Assembly: GCF_001767255.1 (NCBI RefSeq)
Contig: NZ_CP017639.1
Span: 1,262,875-1,326,874 of the forward strand
Reading direction: 5' to 3'
DNA: 64,000 bases
DNA from: Corynebacterium sp. NML98-0116
Lineage (GTDB): Bacteria > Actinomycetota > Actinomycetes > Mycobacteriales > Mycobacteriaceae
The position numbers and the translations under genes are program-made. Each line of letters starts with the position of its first letter. Positions within the stretch are counted from its first letter, which is position 1. Shown piece by piece: positions 37,071 through 49,448 of the stretch. The notes beneath the pieces were generated by a model, which saw only the letters and a list, made by a program, of their open reading frames with translations, made no database searches and had not been told where the DNA came from.

Positions 37071-37130
37071 CACAAAAGGAGCGCCCGCGCCAGTTTCCGC
37101 AAAAATCTTTTGCACTGGCGCGGGCGCTCC
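37071..37130 (-). terminator. pfkA terminator
   Basis: A perfect 17-bp GC-rich stem (37078-37094 with 37114-37130), with an inner GCAAAA/TTTTGC helix in the loop and TTTTGTGTG on the minus strand, 14 nt after the pfkA stop. Confidence 0.93.
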
Positions 37131-37143
37131 ACCCAAAAATTTC

Positions 37144-38175
37144 TTATCCAAACATGCTTCGTGCAGTCTTGTACCGGTGTTCCGGAACCGTCTTCAGGTG
37201 TGCCACTGCGGACTCGAGCGGCACGAGATCGATATCCTCACCGTGCAGAGCTACACAGGTATCAAAGTTGTCTTCGTGTGCGGCACGGGCTGCGTGCACG
37301 CCGTAACGGGTGGCAAGCACTCGGTCATACGCCGTTGGCGTACCACCGCGCTGGATGTGCCCCAGCACCGTAGTTCGGACATCGTAACCAAGGCGGCGCT
37401 TAATCTCGTCAGCGATGATCTGCCCCATCCCGTTGAAGGTCTTGTGGCCGAACTCGTCTTCCTCACCGAGGCCTGCATCCATCGTGCCCTCTTTCGGGAT
37501 AGCGCCTTCGGCGACAACGATGATGCCGTACTTCTCTCCCATCTGGAAGCGGCGCTCCATTGCCTTGCAAATATCTGCAATGTCGAATGGGTCCTCAGGG
37601 ACGACCGTGTAGTGTGCACCACCTGCCATACCGGCATGGAGTGCAATCCAGCCGACGTGGCGGCCCATCACTTCGACGATCAAGATGCGGTTGTGTGATT
37701 CCGCAGTCGTATGCAGGCGGTCAATCGCGTCGGTAGCAACCGATACTGCGGTGTCAAAGCCGAACGTGTAGTCAGTTGCGGCAACGTCGTTGTCAATGGT
37801 CTTTGGAACGCCGACAACCGGAATGCCATTATCGGACAACCACTTGGCACCTTTGAGGGTACCTTCGCCGCCAATGGCGATCAGGGCGTCGATACCGGCG
37901 TCATCCATATTCGCCTTAATAGTGTCGATACCGGCTTTGAACTTGTCGGGGTGCAAACGGCCGGTCCCCAGGATGGTGCCGCCGCGCAACAAAATCGAAT
38001 CGATAAACGCATCGTCGTACAGGTCAATCCTGCGGTCTTCCATCAGCCCGACCCAGCCATCGAGGTACCCGACAACTGTCGAGCCATATTCCGCGCTGGC
38101 AGTTCGGACGATTCCGCGAATGACGGCGTTCAGCCCTGGGCAGTCGCCGCCGGAGGTAAGAGTGGCAAGTCGCAT
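37144..38175 (-). CDS. pfkA: 6-phosphofructokinase
   Basis: Phosphorylates fructose-6-phosphate in glycolysis, 343 aa. Motifs: [64 protein letters not shown] and [15 protein letters not shown]. Gly in GGEGT (E. coli position 104) indicates ATP use, while Lys in PKTIDND (position 124) is the residue of PPi enzymes; this Gly/Lys mix is known for actinobacterial ATP-dependent PfkA. The ATG at 38175 is chosen because it follows a -10 box by 7 nt and starts directly with the first beta strand. Confidence 0.96.
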   Translation of the reverse strand: MRLATLTSGGDCPGLNAVIRGIVRTASAEYGSTVVGYLDGWVGLMEDRRIDLYDDAFIDSILLRGGTILGTGRLHPDKFKAGIDTIKANMDDAGIDALIAIGGEGTLKGAKWLSDNGIPVVGVPKTIDNDVAATDYTFGFDTAVSVATDAIDRLHTTAESHNRILIVEVMGRHVGWIALHAGMAGGAHYTVVPEDPFDIADICKAMERRFQMGEKYGIIVVAEGAIPKEGTMDAGLGEEDEFGHKTFNGMGQIIADEIKRRLGYDVRTTVLGHIQRGGTPTAYDRVLATRYGVHAARAAHEDNFDTCVALHGEDIDLVPLESAVAHLKTVPEHRYKTARSMFG

Positions 38176-38182
38176 ACACACA

Positions 38183-38188
38183 ACCCTA
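38183..38188 (-). promoter_or_regulatory. -10 box of pfkA
   Basis: TAGGGT on the minus strand, 7 nt before the ATG at 38175. Confidence 0.5.
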
Positions 38189-38310
38189 GCGCTTTCAAGG
38201 CAAAAGGGCTTATTCCGCATGCCCAAAAATCAAATTACCCCTGGTCACAGGCATCAAATTGATGCTCCCATTCACACACAAATCCACGACATAGACGATT
38301 AAGGTGTTAT

Positions 38311-38351
38311 CAAAATGAAAACGACCCCGCGGCAGTAACCTGCGGGGTCGT
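38311..38351 (-). terminator. gatCA terminator
   Basis: ACGACCCCGC (38321-38330) pairs with GCGGGGTCGT (38342-38351); TTTTCATTTTG follows on the minus strand, 24 nt after the gatA stop. Confidence 0.9.
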
Positions 38352-38374
38352 GGTGGATATGCCAGATAAGAATG

Positions 38375-39856
38375 CTAGCGTCCAGCCTCAAACGCCGCAC
38401 CAACACGGTACAGGCGCTCATCTTCAAAAGCAGGAGCAATAATCTGCAGGCCAACAGGAAGACCAGTATCGCTTGCCGTCCCCGCAGGTACGCTCATGCC
38501 CGGGAGGCCTGCCAGGTTCAACGGCAAGGTGAAGAGGTCAAAGTTGTACATTGCCAACGGATCGTCGACTTTCTCCCCGATCTTGAACGCAGTCTGAGGA
38601 ACGGCAGGGCCAGCGATGACATCCACCTTCTCAAACGCCCGACGGAAATCCTGCGCGATGAGGGTGCGCACACGCTGCGCCTGCAGGTAGTAGGCGTCGT
38701 AGTAACCAACAGACAACGCATACGTGCCGAGGATGATGCGACGCTTCACCTCCGGACCAAAGCCGTCACCACGGGACGACGCCATAACCTCTTCCGCAGA
38801 GTGCTTGCCGTCGTCACCCGTGCGCAGGCCATAGCGCATACCGTCAAAACGCGCGAGGTTCGACGAAACCTCGGACATCTGGATGATGTAGTACGCGCCC
38901 ATGACGTCGTCGAAGCTCGGGCAGTCCACTTCGACGATCTCTGCGCCCTGACGTTCGAACTGTGCAAAGGCGGCGTCGATACGCTCAGTGACGCCTGGCT
39001 GGGTACCTGGGCGCGAGAACTGCTTCACGCGTCCGATCTTCACGCCAGACAGATCGCCCGAAGCGCCCTGTTCAGCGGCAGCTGCGAGCTCCTGTACCGG
39101 AGTGTCAACGCTTGTGGCGTCGAACTCATCGTGGCCGCCAATAATCTCGTGCAGCAACGCCGTGTCGAGGACGTTGTTCGCACACGGTCCAACCTGATCC
39201 AGCGACGACGCACAAGCGATCACACCGTAGCGGGAAACACCGCCGTACGTCGGCTTCACACCGACGGTGCCTGTCAGCGATGCCGGCTGACGAATAGAGC
39301 CACCGGTATCAGTGCCAATACCAATTGGTGCCTGGCCAGAGGCAAGTGCAGCAGCGGTACCACCGCCAGATCCACCCGGAACACGCTCGAGGTCATGCGG
39401 GTTACGGGTGACCTGATAGGCGGAGTTCTCAGTGGAGGAACCCATCGCAAACTCGTCGAGGTTCGTCTTGCCCAGAATTGGGATACCGGCCTCGCGCAAC
39501 TTGCGGACTACCGTAGCATCGTACGGGCTGCGGTATCCCTCAAGCATCTTCGATGCAGCGGTGGTCGGAGCATCCGTCGTCACCAGCAAATCCTTCAGTG
39601 CCAGTGGTACACCAGCCAGCTTTGAAGCCGGTGGCTTACCAGCAGCGACCTGGGCATCCACCTCGTCTGCCGCAGCGAGAGCCTCCTCGGCGCCGACATG
39701 TAGGAATGCCCCGAGCTCGTTATCAGTCTCCGCAATGCGGTCCAGGAATGCCTGGGTAACCTCGCGCGACGTCAGCTCGCCGGATTGGATTTTCTGTGCA
39801 AGCACGTGAGCTGGAAGCGACACAATGCCTTCAGATGGAAGCGTGTACTCAGTCAT
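38375..39856 (-). CDS. gatA: Aspartyl/glutamyl-tRNA amidotransferase subunit A
   Basis: Glutaminase subunit that releases ammonia for transamidation, 493 aa. Amidase signature: [14 protein letters not shown] with the catalytic Lys, [16 protein letters not shown], then [23 protein letters not shown] (the cis-Ser and nucleophile Ser). The ATG at 39856 comes 2 nt after the gatC stop, so gatCA are co-translated. Confidence 0.97.
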   Translation of the reverse strand: MTEYTLPSEGIVSLPAHVLAQKIQSGELTSREVTQAFLDRIAETDNELGAFLHVGAEEALAAADEVDAQVAAGKPPASKLAGVPLALKDLLVTTDAPTTAASKMLEGYRSPYDATVVRKLREAGIPILGKTNLDEFAMGSSTENSAYQVTRNPHDLERVPGGSGGGTAAALASGQAPIGIGTDTGGSIRQPASLTGTVGVKPTYGGVSRYGVIACASSLDQVGPCANNVLDTALLHEIIGGHDEFDATSVDTPVQELAAAAEQGASGDLSGVKIGRVKQFSRPGTQPGVTERIDAAFAQFERQGAEIVEVDCPSFDDVMGAYYIIQMSEVSSNLARFDGMRYGLRTGDDGKHSAEEVMASSRGDGFGPEVKRRIILGTYALSVGYYDAYYLQAQRVRTLIAQDFRRAFEKVDVIAGPAVPQTAFKIGEKVDDPLAMYNFDLFTLPLNLAGLPGMSVPAGTASDTGLPVGLQIIAPAFEDERLYRVGAAFEAGR

Positions 39857-39858
39857 GC

Positions 39859-40170
39859 CTACTCACTTTCTCCAAGGATCTGTGGAACTACGAAGCGCTC
39901 TTCATCAACTTCAGGGGCCTGGTCAAGGGCCTGCGCCTGCGTCAACGTCTTCTTCTCGACGTCCGGCCTCATGCCAGCGTCAATCGAGTGGGGGTGGCTC
40001 ATCGGCTCCACCCCATCAGTGTCGACCTGTTGCACCTTCGAAACAGCGTCAACAATGGTGTCGAGCTGCTGGGCGATCTGGTCAAGCTCATCCTCCTGCA
40101 ACGCAATTCGCGCGAGGCGTGCGATGCGGGAGACCTCATCGCGTGAAATCTCAGCCAATGTGAAGTCCAA
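39859..40170 (-). CDS. gatC: Aspartyl/glutamyl-tRNA amidotransferase subunit C
   Basis: Small scaffold subunit wrapping GatA and GatB, about 100 aa. Recognised by [18 protein letters not shown], an amphipathic [18 protein letters not shown] and the late [18 protein letters not shown]. The start is uncertain: the frame opens with a TTG at 40170 (preceded by TACGGT, possibly a -10), while many homologues begin a few residues before ISRDEV. Confidence 0.92.
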   Translation of the reverse strand: MDFTLAEISRDEVSRIARLARIALQEDELDQIAQQLDTIVDAVSKVQQVDTDGVEPMSHPHSIDAGMRPDVEKKTLTQAQALDQAPEVDEERFVVPQILGESE

Positions 40171-40281
40171 TCTTTACCGTAGGTTAGCCACTAAAACGTG
40201 TTCATTCTACGTTATCCCCAGAACCCGCATCGCACTAGGCAACACCACACCATCGCCCCATCCCTTTTCGCCTCATTTTTA

Positions 40282-40309
40282 CAATTGCATGCATATATTC
40301 ATGTAATTG
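40282..40309. promoter_or_regulatory. 28-bp imperfect palindrome upstream of the ACT-domain gene
   Basis: CAATTGCATG (40282-40291) and CATGTAATTG (40300-40309) match as inverted repeats in 9 of 10 positions, with an 8-bp AT spacer. It lies 26 bp upstream of the ACT gene -10 and about 110 bp upstream of gatC. Confidence 0.45.
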
Positions 40310-40334
40310 GCAGCATGCTGTCCGTATGCAGTGC

Positions 40335-40340
40335 TATAAA
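40335..40340 (+). promoter_or_regulatory. Extended -10 of the ACT-domain gene
   Basis: TATAAA preceded by TGC, 7 nt before the ATG at 40348. Confidence 0.5.
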
Positions 40341-40347
40341 AGAGCCT

Positions 40348-43091
<2,744 letters not shown>

Positions 43092-43095
43092 TTAG

Positions 43096-43101
43096 TAAGG
43101 T
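43096..43101 (+). promoter_or_regulatory. -10 box of the exonuclease gene
   Basis: TAAGGT, 7 nt before the ATG at 43109; 24 bp from the divergent ligA -10. Confidence 0.45.
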
Positions 43102-43108
43102 AATGTGC

Positions 43109-43792
43109 ATGGCTTTCTTCGACGCATCCCGCATGATGTCCTTCGACCTCGAGACGACTTCTGTGAACCCACGCACTGCTCGTATTGTGACGTCCTCCCT
43201 TGTCACGATCGACGGTGCGCAGGCGAACGCGCACGAGGCGCTCGCGGACCCAGGGGTTGAGATACCCGCAGAGGCTGCCGCGGTCCACGGCATCACCACG
43301 GAGTACGCCCGCGCGCACGGCCGCCCGCACGATGAGGTCTTGCAAGAAACAGTTGACATGATTAAGCGCGGTTGGGAGGACGGCCTCACTCTCATCGTTT
43401 TTAACGCGCCGTATGACCTTTCTGTGCTGCGACAGCTCACCGGAGACTTCACTGTAACCGGCCCGGTTTTCGACCCTCTCGTCATCGACCGGGCGAAGGA
43501 CCGCTACAGGAAGGGGAAACGCAACCTCGGCGCTCTGTGCGAGCTGTACGGAGTGAAGCTCGACAACGCTCACGATGCGACGGCTGATGCGACCGCCGCT
43601 GCGCGCCTTGCGTGGAAGCAGGTCCGCTCCACCTACCCTGAACTCGCCCAGATGAGCACGGACGAGTTGATGGAGTTTCAGGCCGTGGAGTACTACAAAC
43701 TCCAAACAGAGTTGCGGGAGTTCTTCGAGTCGAAGGGGCGTGATGTCTCAAACCTCACGACGTCGTGGCCGATGATCGGGGATGCGAGTTAG
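43109..43792 (+). CDS. DnaQ-type 3'-5' exonuclease
   Basis: Exonuclease of the DEDD superfamily, 227 aa, probably for DNA proofreading or repair. Motifs: MMSFDLETTSVNP (Exo I, DxE), LIVFNAPYDLSVL (Exo II) and HDATADATAAARLAW (Exo IIIepsilon, HD(A)xxD). It lacks a polymerase-clamp motif that I can see. The start at 43109 is given by the -10 spacing; an ATG at 43103 is in frame. Divergent from ligA, which suggests linked repair functions. The stop overlaps the convergent MetE-like gene by 4 nt. Confidence 0.85.
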   Translation: MAFFDASRMMSFDLETTSVNPRTARIVTSSLVTIDGAQANAHEALADPGVEIPAEAAAVHGITTEYARAHGRPHDEVLQETVDMIKRGWEDGLTLIVFNAPYDLSVLRQLTGDFTVTGPVFDPLVIDRAKDRYRKGKRNLGALCELYGVKLDNAHDATADATAAARLAWKQVRSTYPELAQMSTDELMEFQAVEYYKLQTELREFFESKGRDVSNLTTSWPMIGDAS

Positions 43793-44634
43793 CGCAGCCC
43801 TTCCGCCATTTCAGCGGCTTCACGGTAGTTCGCAGCGGCCTGTTTCAACGTATCCGCGGGTCGTGCCCACACGTCGAAGCTGCAGGCCTCAGGGTCGGTT
43901 TGGAGTTCGTCGAGCACGTTCCACACATCCCTTGGCCGCATGGGTGCAAGCGCGAAGCGGCTGCCGCGATCGAGCAGTTGCGCAAAGCGGTCTTTTTCGG
44001 CGGTTGATTGTAGGTCCGCAAGGTCTACGGTCTGCCAAGGGACGTTGATCATCATTGGCGCGTGGAGTAGGTACTTACCAAAGCCTGCGAGGCGCTCCTC
44101 CGGTTCTGGGTATGCCGGGATGCGTTCGGCATCAGTCGCACCACGCAGTGAGCCTCTCATCACGGCGTCGAGGCTTGGCTCGTCGATTTGCAGCACTGTC
44201 GGAGCTAATCGACGCCCCACATCTTCTCGATGATCGTCAATAGCCTGTGCAAGCGCCTCGGTCACATCCCGCAGCGCACCAGTGTCCGTGATCATGCGGT
44301 GTCCATTGCGCATCTCAATTTCTGCTGCAAGTGTCCAAGGACCGACAACCTGGACTTTGATCGCATCGAGCTTGCCGGCCCACAGCGATTCCAGGACATC
44401 CAGGTCGCGATCCATCTGGTCACGCACCGCCCGGTGCTGGGTGCCAACGCGCCATCCGCGCGGGCCGCGGTCGATGGGAATGTCGAGCAACGCGGCTGTT
44501 CGCCCAATCAGGTCACTCCCGATCCCACGCTCTGGCAGCTGTGGAATGTGTGGCAGCGGTGATTCTGAAAGCACAACGTCCGCGGCAGTGACGAGGTCTG
44601 TGCCGGGCAACTCCCCGAGGCCGAACGCCGTCAT
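43789..44634 (-). CDS. MetE-like (UROD/methionine synthase fold) protein
   Basis: 281 aa, equal to a shortened C-terminal half of cobalamin-independent methionine synthase. Visible: [42 protein letters not shown] and [19 protein letters not shown]. The typical zinc ligands of MetE (late His and Cys) are not evident, so it may not make methionine; function unknown. Its ATG overlaps the mnmA stop as ATGA, so it is coupled to mnmA, as in other corynebacteria and mycobacteria. Confidence 0.82.
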   Translation of the reverse strand: MTAFGLGELPGTDLVTAADVVLSESPLPHIPQLPERGIGSDLIGRTAALLDIPIDRGPRGWRVGTQHRAVRDQMDRDLDVLESLWAGKLDAIKVQVVGPWTLAAEIEMRNGHRMITDTGALRDVTEALAQAIDDHREDVGRRLAPTVLQIDEPSLDAVMRGSLRGATDAERIPAYPEPEERLAGFGKYLLHAPMMINVPWQTVDLADLQSTAEKDRFAQLLDRGSRFALAPMRPRDVWNVLDELQTDPEACSFDVWARPADTLKQAAANYREAAEMAEGLR

Positions 44635-45722
44635 GGTTGCACGCTCGAAGTCCCACAAATCGTGCCGGACCCCAGCACCACGTCACCGCGCCCGTCCGGG
44701 TCAGGCAAGTACAGCACGGCAGCCTGCCCTCGCGCGACTCCCTCCAGGGGCGTCTCCAACTCGAGATGCATGCTGTTGCCCTCAACGCGTGCGTGGCAGG
44801 CGACGACCCCGCCGTGCGCACGGATCTGTACATTGGCCGCGAACTCACCTTGCATCGCCGGATGCAGTACTTTCAGGCGGTCTACGTCGATCTGCCAGAC
44901 TTTGAGCGCTTCGCGCGGCCCGACAGTAACCGTGCCCGTGGTGGCGTCGACATCGGTGACGTAGCGCGGCTTTCCGTCCTGGGCTGGCACGCGAAGGTTG
45001 AGGCCGCGGCGCTGTCCGATGGTGTACTGGAACGCGCCGTCGTGCTCTTTGAGCTCGGTGCCGTCCTGATCGCGCACGATTCCTGGGCGCATACCGATGG
45101 ACCTACCCAAAAATGCCTGGGTGTTGCCGTCCGGGATAAAGCAAATATCGTAGGAGTCCGGCTTCTGAGCGGTAGCGAACCCGAACGCTGCCGCCTCCTC
45201 ACGAATCTGAGGTTTTTCCGTATCACCGACTGGGAAGATGCACTTGTCAAGCTCATCACGCGTCAGCACTCCCAACACATAAGACTGGTCTTTCAGCGGG
45301 TCCACCGAGCGCCGCAGGTTCCCGTCTTCGTCGATAGTTGCGTAATGGCCGGTAGCGATCGCGTCGAACCCAAGCGCGACAGCGCGCTCAAGCAAGGCAG
45401 CAAACTTGATTTTCTCGTTGCATCGCAGGCATGGATTCGGGGTCTCACCATGCTCGTACGACCACACGAAATTATCAATGACCTCGGCTTTAAAGCGATC
45501 GGAAAAGTCCCACACATAAAATGGAATCCCGAGTTTGTCGCACACACGTCGAGCGTCCGCAGAATCCTCCAGCGAGCAACACCCGCGTGCCGACTCTCTG
45601 GTGGCCTGCGGGTCCTGCGAGAGCGCCAGGTGCACGCCCACAACGTCGTGGCCAGCTTGGACAAGGCGTGCAGCGGCCACTGAGCTGTCCACGCCTCCAC
45701 TCATCGCCACTAAAACTCGCAT
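44631..45722 (-). CDS. mnmA: tRNA-specific 2-thiouridylase
   Basis: Thiolates U34 of Glu, Gln and Lys tRNAs using sulfur relayed from a cysteine desulfurase, 363 aa. PP-loop [18 protein letters not shown] at the N-terminus, [12 protein letters not shown] with a catalytic Cys, [11 protein letters not shown] with the second Cys, and [11 protein letters not shown] in the C-terminal beta barrel. The ATG at 45722 is directly before the PP-loop; upstream codons are unlike the family. The probable partner desulfurase is at 55289-56413. Confidence 0.96.
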   Translation of the reverse strand: MRVLVAMSGGVDSSVAAARLVQAGHDVVGVHLALSQDPQATRESARGCCSLEDSADARRVCDKLGIPFYVWDFSDRFKAEVIDNFVWSYEHGETPNPCLRCNEKIKFAALLERAVALGFDAIATGHYATIDEDGNLRRSVDPLKDQSYVLGVLTRDELDKCIFPVGDTEKPQIREEAAAFGFATAQKPDSYDICFIPDGNTQAFLGRSIGMRPGIVRDQDGTELKEHDGAFQYTIGQRRGLNLRVPAQDGKPRYVTDVDATTGTVTVGPREALKVWQIDVDRLKVLHPAMQGEFAANVQIRAHGGVVACHARVEGNSMHLELETPLEGVARGQAAVLYLPDPDGRGDVVLGSGTICGTSSVQP

Positions 45723-45810
45723 GTGGCGGAAGTGTACCCGCGAGCAGGAGGAGAAGAAAAGCGTACGCCGAATCATACCCAGGCATGACGACAGCCCTGC
45801 GCAGGTCGAT

Positions 45811-45816
45811 TAGGTT
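45811..45816 (+). promoter_or_regulatory. -10 box of the sensor kinase gene
   Basis: TAGGTT, 6 nt before the ATG at 45823. An in-frame ATG at 45817 would leave no room for a transcription start. Confidence 0.45.
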
Positions 45817-45822
45817 ATGGAT

Positions 45823-46956
45823 ATGCCTCCCTTTACTGCCCGCCTGCCGATCCGCATGCGTGACGCAAGCATCGCTTTTGTCCTCGGCGTGTGTGCTTCG
45901 CTTGGTGTCCTGAGTGCCACGAGATCTGCATGGGCGGTCGTACCTCTCCTGCTGTGGGCTATCGTCGCCCCTTTTTCCCGCTGGCGATGGCCAACTGCAA
46001 CTGTGCTCACCGCATTCGTCCTATTGGGGATGCGTGCATTCAGCACGAACCTCACGGTAGCGGTGATTGTCGTTGGGGTCTTCACTGCCTACATCATCCG
46101 TCGCAATGTTCGCCCAGTTCTTCGCGACTTCGCTGCCATTGCGCTCGTTACAGGAGACCTCGTGGCACTCTCACTCGTATCGCCCGTGCCTCGGAGCATG
46201 CCCTTTGAGCAGCAGCTTCCCTACCTCGCGTGGAGCGCCACGTTGCTAGTGGCGGCTGGACTCTTCGGCGAGCTACGCAGGCGGACCGAAGAAGCCGCAA
46301 CCCGCGAGCTCGAGCAGGCGCTGCGGCAGCAACGGATCGAGCTTCAACAGGCTATGTCTGAGCAACGCGCGTTCCTTGCCCGCGAGATCCACGACGTGGT
46401 TACCCATTCGCTCACTGTGATTGTTGCGCAGGCCGATGGCGGACGCTACGGCGGGGACTGCGACAAAGCCCTTCGAGTAATCGGAGAGGTCGGACGGGAA
46501 TCCCTGGCGCAAATGCGCGAAGTGGTCGCGCTACTTCGTGCGCCCGAGTGGCGGTCGGTGGAACCTTCACCAGTGTCTCTAGATTTCGAAGAGCTGGTTC
46601 GTACGAGTCGACTCGGCGGCCTGGATATCACTTACTCGCAAACGGGATCTGCACCAGAGCAGCTACCACTTGCTACGTCCCTTGCGGCCAGACGCGTGGT
46701 CCAGGAGGCTCTCACGAATGCGCTCAAACACGGCGACGGCGCTGCTTTGCTTGATGTGACGTGGGAGGAAAAACAAGTGGTAATCCGTGTGAACAATGGA
46801 TTCGATGGCACTGCAGCAAGCCTTGTCAATGGCCACGGCTTGCGTGGGATGCGGGAGCGCGCCGCTCTTATCGGGGCAACTTTGCAGGCAGGCCCCACCC
46901 CCCACCAACAGCGGGCGTGCAGAGTGGGTCACGCAAGTGCGAATCCCCTACGTTGA
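45823..46956 (+). CDS. NarL-type sensor histidine kinase, frameshifted near its C-terminus
   Basis: Sensor of a two-component system, 377 aa as it stands. Four to five membrane segments lie in the first 150 residues with little extracellular loop, then a coiled coil (TRELEQALRQQRIELQQAM) and the HisKA_3 box LAREIHDVVTHSLTVIVAQ with the phospho-His. The ATPase domain has VVQEALTNALKHG (N box) and NGHGLRGMRERAALIG (G box). After GATLQAG the frame passes a C-rich stretch (46893-46903) and ends in a foreign-looking tail. The family's final strand, WVTQVRIPY, is present one frame over (next entry). The product probably lacks the last ATPase strand. Confidence 0.85.
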   Translation: MPPFTARLPIRMRDASIAFVLGVCASLGVLSATRSAWAVVPLLLWAIVAPFSRWRWPTATVLTAFVLLGMRAFSTNLTVAVIVVGVFTAYIIRRNVRPVLRDFAAIALVTGDLVALSLVSPVPRSMPFEQQLPYLAWSATLLVAAGLFGELRRRTEEAATRELEQALRQQRIELQQAMSEQRAFLAREIHDVVTHSLTVIVAQADGGRYGGDCDKALRVIGEVGRESLAQMREVVALLRAPEWRSVEPSPVSLDFEELVRTSRLGGLDITYSQTGSAPEQLPLATSLAARRVVQEALTNALKHGDGAALLDVTWEEKQVVIRVNNGFDGTAASLVNGHGLRGMRERAALIGATLQAGPTPHQQRACRVGHASANPLR

Positions 46957-47005
46957 GCAAGGTCTCGCCGGAGTGATACACCCCGACACGCTGGAGCATG
47001 CATGA
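46898..47005 (+). other. Displaced C-terminal coding segment of the sensor kinase
   Basis: In the +1 frame, GRAEWVTQVRIPY followed by 20 more residues runs to a TGA at 47003-47005 that overlaps the response regulator ATG (47002) as ATGA. Removing one C from the run at 46898-46903 restores a 393-aa kinase. The overlap, typical for coupled kinase-regulator pairs, shows that this was the original end of the gene. Confidence 0.8.
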
Positions 47006-47706
47006 GCACAATTCGCTTAGGGATCGTCGACGACCAGGCACTCTTCCTCCACGGTATCCAGCTCGTCATCGACTCCCAGACAGATTTGGGCGTCGATTGG
47101 CTGGCCTCGAACGGCGCTGAGGCACTCGAGCAACAGGCATCCCACCCGGTCGATGTAGTGCTGATGGATGTGCAAATGCCCATCCTCGACGGCATTGCCG
47201 CGACGGCCGAGTACGCCAGCCGTTTCCCGCAAACCAAGGTCATTATCCTCACCACGTTCGATGACGAGGATTACGTCGTGGACGCACTGCGGGCCGGCGC
47301 CAGTGGGTTCTTGCTCAAGGACACACAACCCGAGGAACTTCTCGACGCCATCCGTACCGTCGCTGCTGGCGATGCCGTCATCTCTCCGCGCGCCACCAAA
47401 CGCATCATTGCTCGGATCTCTCACAGCACGCGCCAAGCCGCACACGCCGACGAGGAGCTTTCAATTTCTGCGACTGACCGCATGGCGCTTGGCGAGCTCA
47501 CTGCCCGCGAGCGCGAAGTACTCATCGCAATCGGTCGTGGCTGGTCAAACTCGGAGATCTCTGAGCGCATGTTCATTTCCATGCCAACGGTGAAGACGCA
47601 TGTCGGGAGGATCTTGTCCAAGACCCAGTCGCGCGACCGCGTGCATGCGGCGCTCTTCGCCTATCGCACGGGCCTTGTCGATCGTTCCGATCTCCTCGAT
47701 GGCTAA
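47002..47706 (+). CDS. NarL/LuxR-family response regulator
   Basis: Partner of the preceding kinase, 234 aa. Receiver domain: LGIVDDQALFLHG, DVVLMDVQMPILDGI with the phospho-Asp near 54, TTFDDEDYVVDAL and GFLLKDTQPEEL (the Lys). The C-terminal HTH reads LTAREREVLIAIGRGWSNSEIS, then MPTVKTHVGRILSK. Likely controls the ABC genes that follow after 82 bp; an inverted repeat in that gap is the candidate site. Confidence 0.93.
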   Translation: MSTIRLGIVDDQALFLHGIQLVIDSQTDLGVDWLASNGAEALEQQASHPVDVVLMDVQMPILDGIAATAEYASRFPQTKVIILTTFDDEDYVVDALRAGASGFLLKDTQPEELLDAIRTVAAGDAVISPRATKRIIARISHSTRQAAHADEELSISATDRMALGELTAREREVLIAIGRGWSNSEISERMFISMPTVKTHVGRILSKTQSRDRVHAALFAYRTGLVDRSDLLDG

Positions 47707-47746
47707 GCACCATCATCCCCCGGTATGACTTGCAAGATCGTACCAA

Positions 47747-47765
47747 GCTCCGACGCTTTCGGAGC
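47747..47765. promoter_or_regulatory. Inverted repeat before the ABC genes
   Basis: GCTCCGA (47747-47753) and TCGGAGC (47759-47765) are perfect 7-bp arms with a 5-bp spacer, centred 33 bp before the ABC gene ATG (47789), i.e. over the expected -35. Probable binding site of the upstream response regulator. Confidence 0.5.
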
Positions 47766-47788
47766 CTCACTTGGCGATAGTGAACACC

Positions 47789-48703
47789 ATGAACTCACCA
47801 ATCATTACTACGAAGGGCCTGACGAAGGTCTACGGTGCGCACACAGTCGTCGACAAGCTTTCGCTTGAGGTTCCGCAGGGCGCCGTGCACGGGCTCCTGG
47901 GGCCGAACGGCTCCGGCAAATCAACCACAATGAAAATGTTGCTCGGCCTGACCACACCAACTGCCGGGGAGATCACCGTGCTGGGGCAGCCGATGACCCG
48001 CTCAACACGCGGCGAGGTACTCGCTAGCATCGGCTCACTCATCGAGTCGCCAGCGGCATACCCGCACCTCACCGGTGCGGAGAACATGAAGATTGTGACG
48101 CGTCTATTCAAAGCCGATTCTGCAAACGCGCAGCGCGCGGTACGACTTGTTCGCTTGGAAAAGCACATGGACAAACAGGTCAAGAACTATTCGCTCGGCA
48201 TGAAGCAACGCCTCGGCATCGCAATCGCGCTCGTACGCGACCCTCAATTGCTCATCCTCGATGAACCAACCAACGGCCTCGACCCTGCAGGTATCGAAGA
48301 AATCCGCGAGCTTATCATCAGTCTCGCACGCGACGAAGGCCGTACTGTCCTCGTTTCAAGTCACTTGCTCTCCGAAATGGAGAAGATGGCCACCAGCTTC
48401 AGCATTATCAACCAAGGCAAGCTCATATTTCAAGGCTCGAAGCAGCAGCTTTTCGACGCCCACCTCCCCGACGTCTACGTCCAAACCCCACAGGCAGCCG
48501 TTGCCACCGAAGTTCTACGAGACTTGCAACCACGCATCGTTTCCGGGGGCGTGGCACTACCCGGACTTACCGAGGAGGCCGTTGCTACTGCATGCGCGCA
48601 GCTCGTCCATCACGGAGTCCCGATCTACCAGGTTCTGCGAAAGCACCGCAGCCTGGAAGAAATTTTTATTGGGATGACAGGACGCAAGGGGCTTAGCGCA
48701 TGA
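47789..48703 (+). CDS. ABC transporter ATP-binding protein, lantibiotic-immunity/bacitracin type
   Basis: ATPase that drives the two following permeases, 304 aa. Walker A LLGPNGSGKSTTMKML, Q-loop LIESPAAYPHLTG, signature NYSLGMKQRLGIA, Walker B LLILDEPTNGLDPAG, H-loop LVSSHLLSEMEK. The C-terminal 80 residues form the accessory domain of this subfamily and end in LEEIFIGMTG, as in BcrA/NukF/MutF-like proteins. The ATG at 47789 is preferred over a TTG at 47771. Its stop overlaps the first permease start (ATGA). Confidence 0.9.
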   Translation: MNSPIITTKGLTKVYGAHTVVDKLSLEVPQGAVHGLLGPNGSGKSTTMKMLLGLTTPTAGEITVLGQPMTRSTRGEVLASIGSLIESPAAYPHLTGAENMKIVTRLFKADSANAQRAVRLVRLEKHMDKQVKNYSLGMKQRLGIAIALVRDPQLLILDEPTNGLDPAGIEEIRELIISLARDEGRTVLVSSHLLSEMEKMATSFSIINQGKLIFQGSKQQLFDAHLPDVYVQTPQAAVATEVLRDLQPRIVSGGVALPGLTEEAVATACAQLVHHGVPIYQVLRKHRSLEEIFIGMTGRKGLSA

Positions 48704-49446
48704 GCATCGAATTCTTGAAGCTGCGTCGTACGCACATCTCGCTACTGGGCGGCGTGCTCTCCCTGGGCATCGTACTGTTCGCTTGTATGAGCTTGTTCTC
48801 AGACGGCCAAATCGACGCGTTCACCGCTGCCCCGGAGGCAGCATGGTCGGGCCAACTGATTGCGGTTGCGATGTCGCTCGCATTTCTCACCCCACTGCAA
48901 TTGGCGCTCATTGCCAGTCGCGCCGTCGATAACGAGCATGCAAGTGGCGGGTGGCTGCTCAACGCGGTTGCTGGCGTCCGCAAGGGCTCGCTGCTGCGAC
49001 GAAAGTTCCGAGTAGTGGCGCCTCTCATCGTCACGCTCAAGCTGATGGAGTTCACGGCGTGCATCGCGCTACCAGTATTGCTAGGTGCGCCGCTGCCTAG
49101 CGGAAGCACAGCTGGAGCCTGGGCAGTGTACGTAGTTGCAGCCGTTGTCACTAGCCTAGCGATCACCAGCGCCATGTTCGTGCTCGCAGCGGTCACTGAA
49201 TCGCAAGTAGGAGTGCTGGCATTTGGCGTGGCGGGAGGCTTCCTCGGCATCACCTCGCTGCTTTCCCCTGTGTGGCTCGCTGAGATGAACCCCTTCGGCT
49301 ATTTTGCAGTCCTACTCCCATACACCTTCGCTAACGAAGGCGCAGTTCCTACGCAACCAGGTTGGGCTTCGTGGTGTGTCTACGTCGTGTTGCTCGCTAC
49401 AGGGTTCGTTGCAATAACGCGAATACTCGACAGGAAAGAAATCTAA
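48700..49446 (+). CDS. ABC permease, lantibiotic-immunity type (first)
   Basis: Six-helix permease of 248 aa. It begins MSIEFLKLRRTHISLLG, the N-terminal EFxKLRR motif of MutE/EpiE/SpaE-like subunits, then shows hydrophobic segments near 15-32, 50-72, 105-125, 135-160, 170-190 and 220-240. Between the second and third segments lies DNEHASGGWLLNAVAGVRKG, the conserved cytoplasmic loop contacting the ATPase. Such heteromeric transporters protect against lantibiotics or bacitracin; the actual substrate is unknown. Confidence 0.85.
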   Translation: MSIEFLKLRRTHISLLGGVLSLGIVLFACMSLFSDGQIDAFTAAPEAAWSGQLIAVAMSLAFLTPLQLALIASRAVDNEHASGGWLLNAVAGVRKGSLLRRKFRVVAPLIVTLKLMEFTACIALPVLLGAPLPSGSTAGAWAVYVVAAVVTSLAITSAMFVLAAVTESQVGVLAFGVAGGFLGITSLLSPVWLAEMNPFGYFAVLLPYTFANEGAVPTQPGWASWCVYVVLLATGFVAITRILDRKEI

Positions 49447-49448
49447 TC

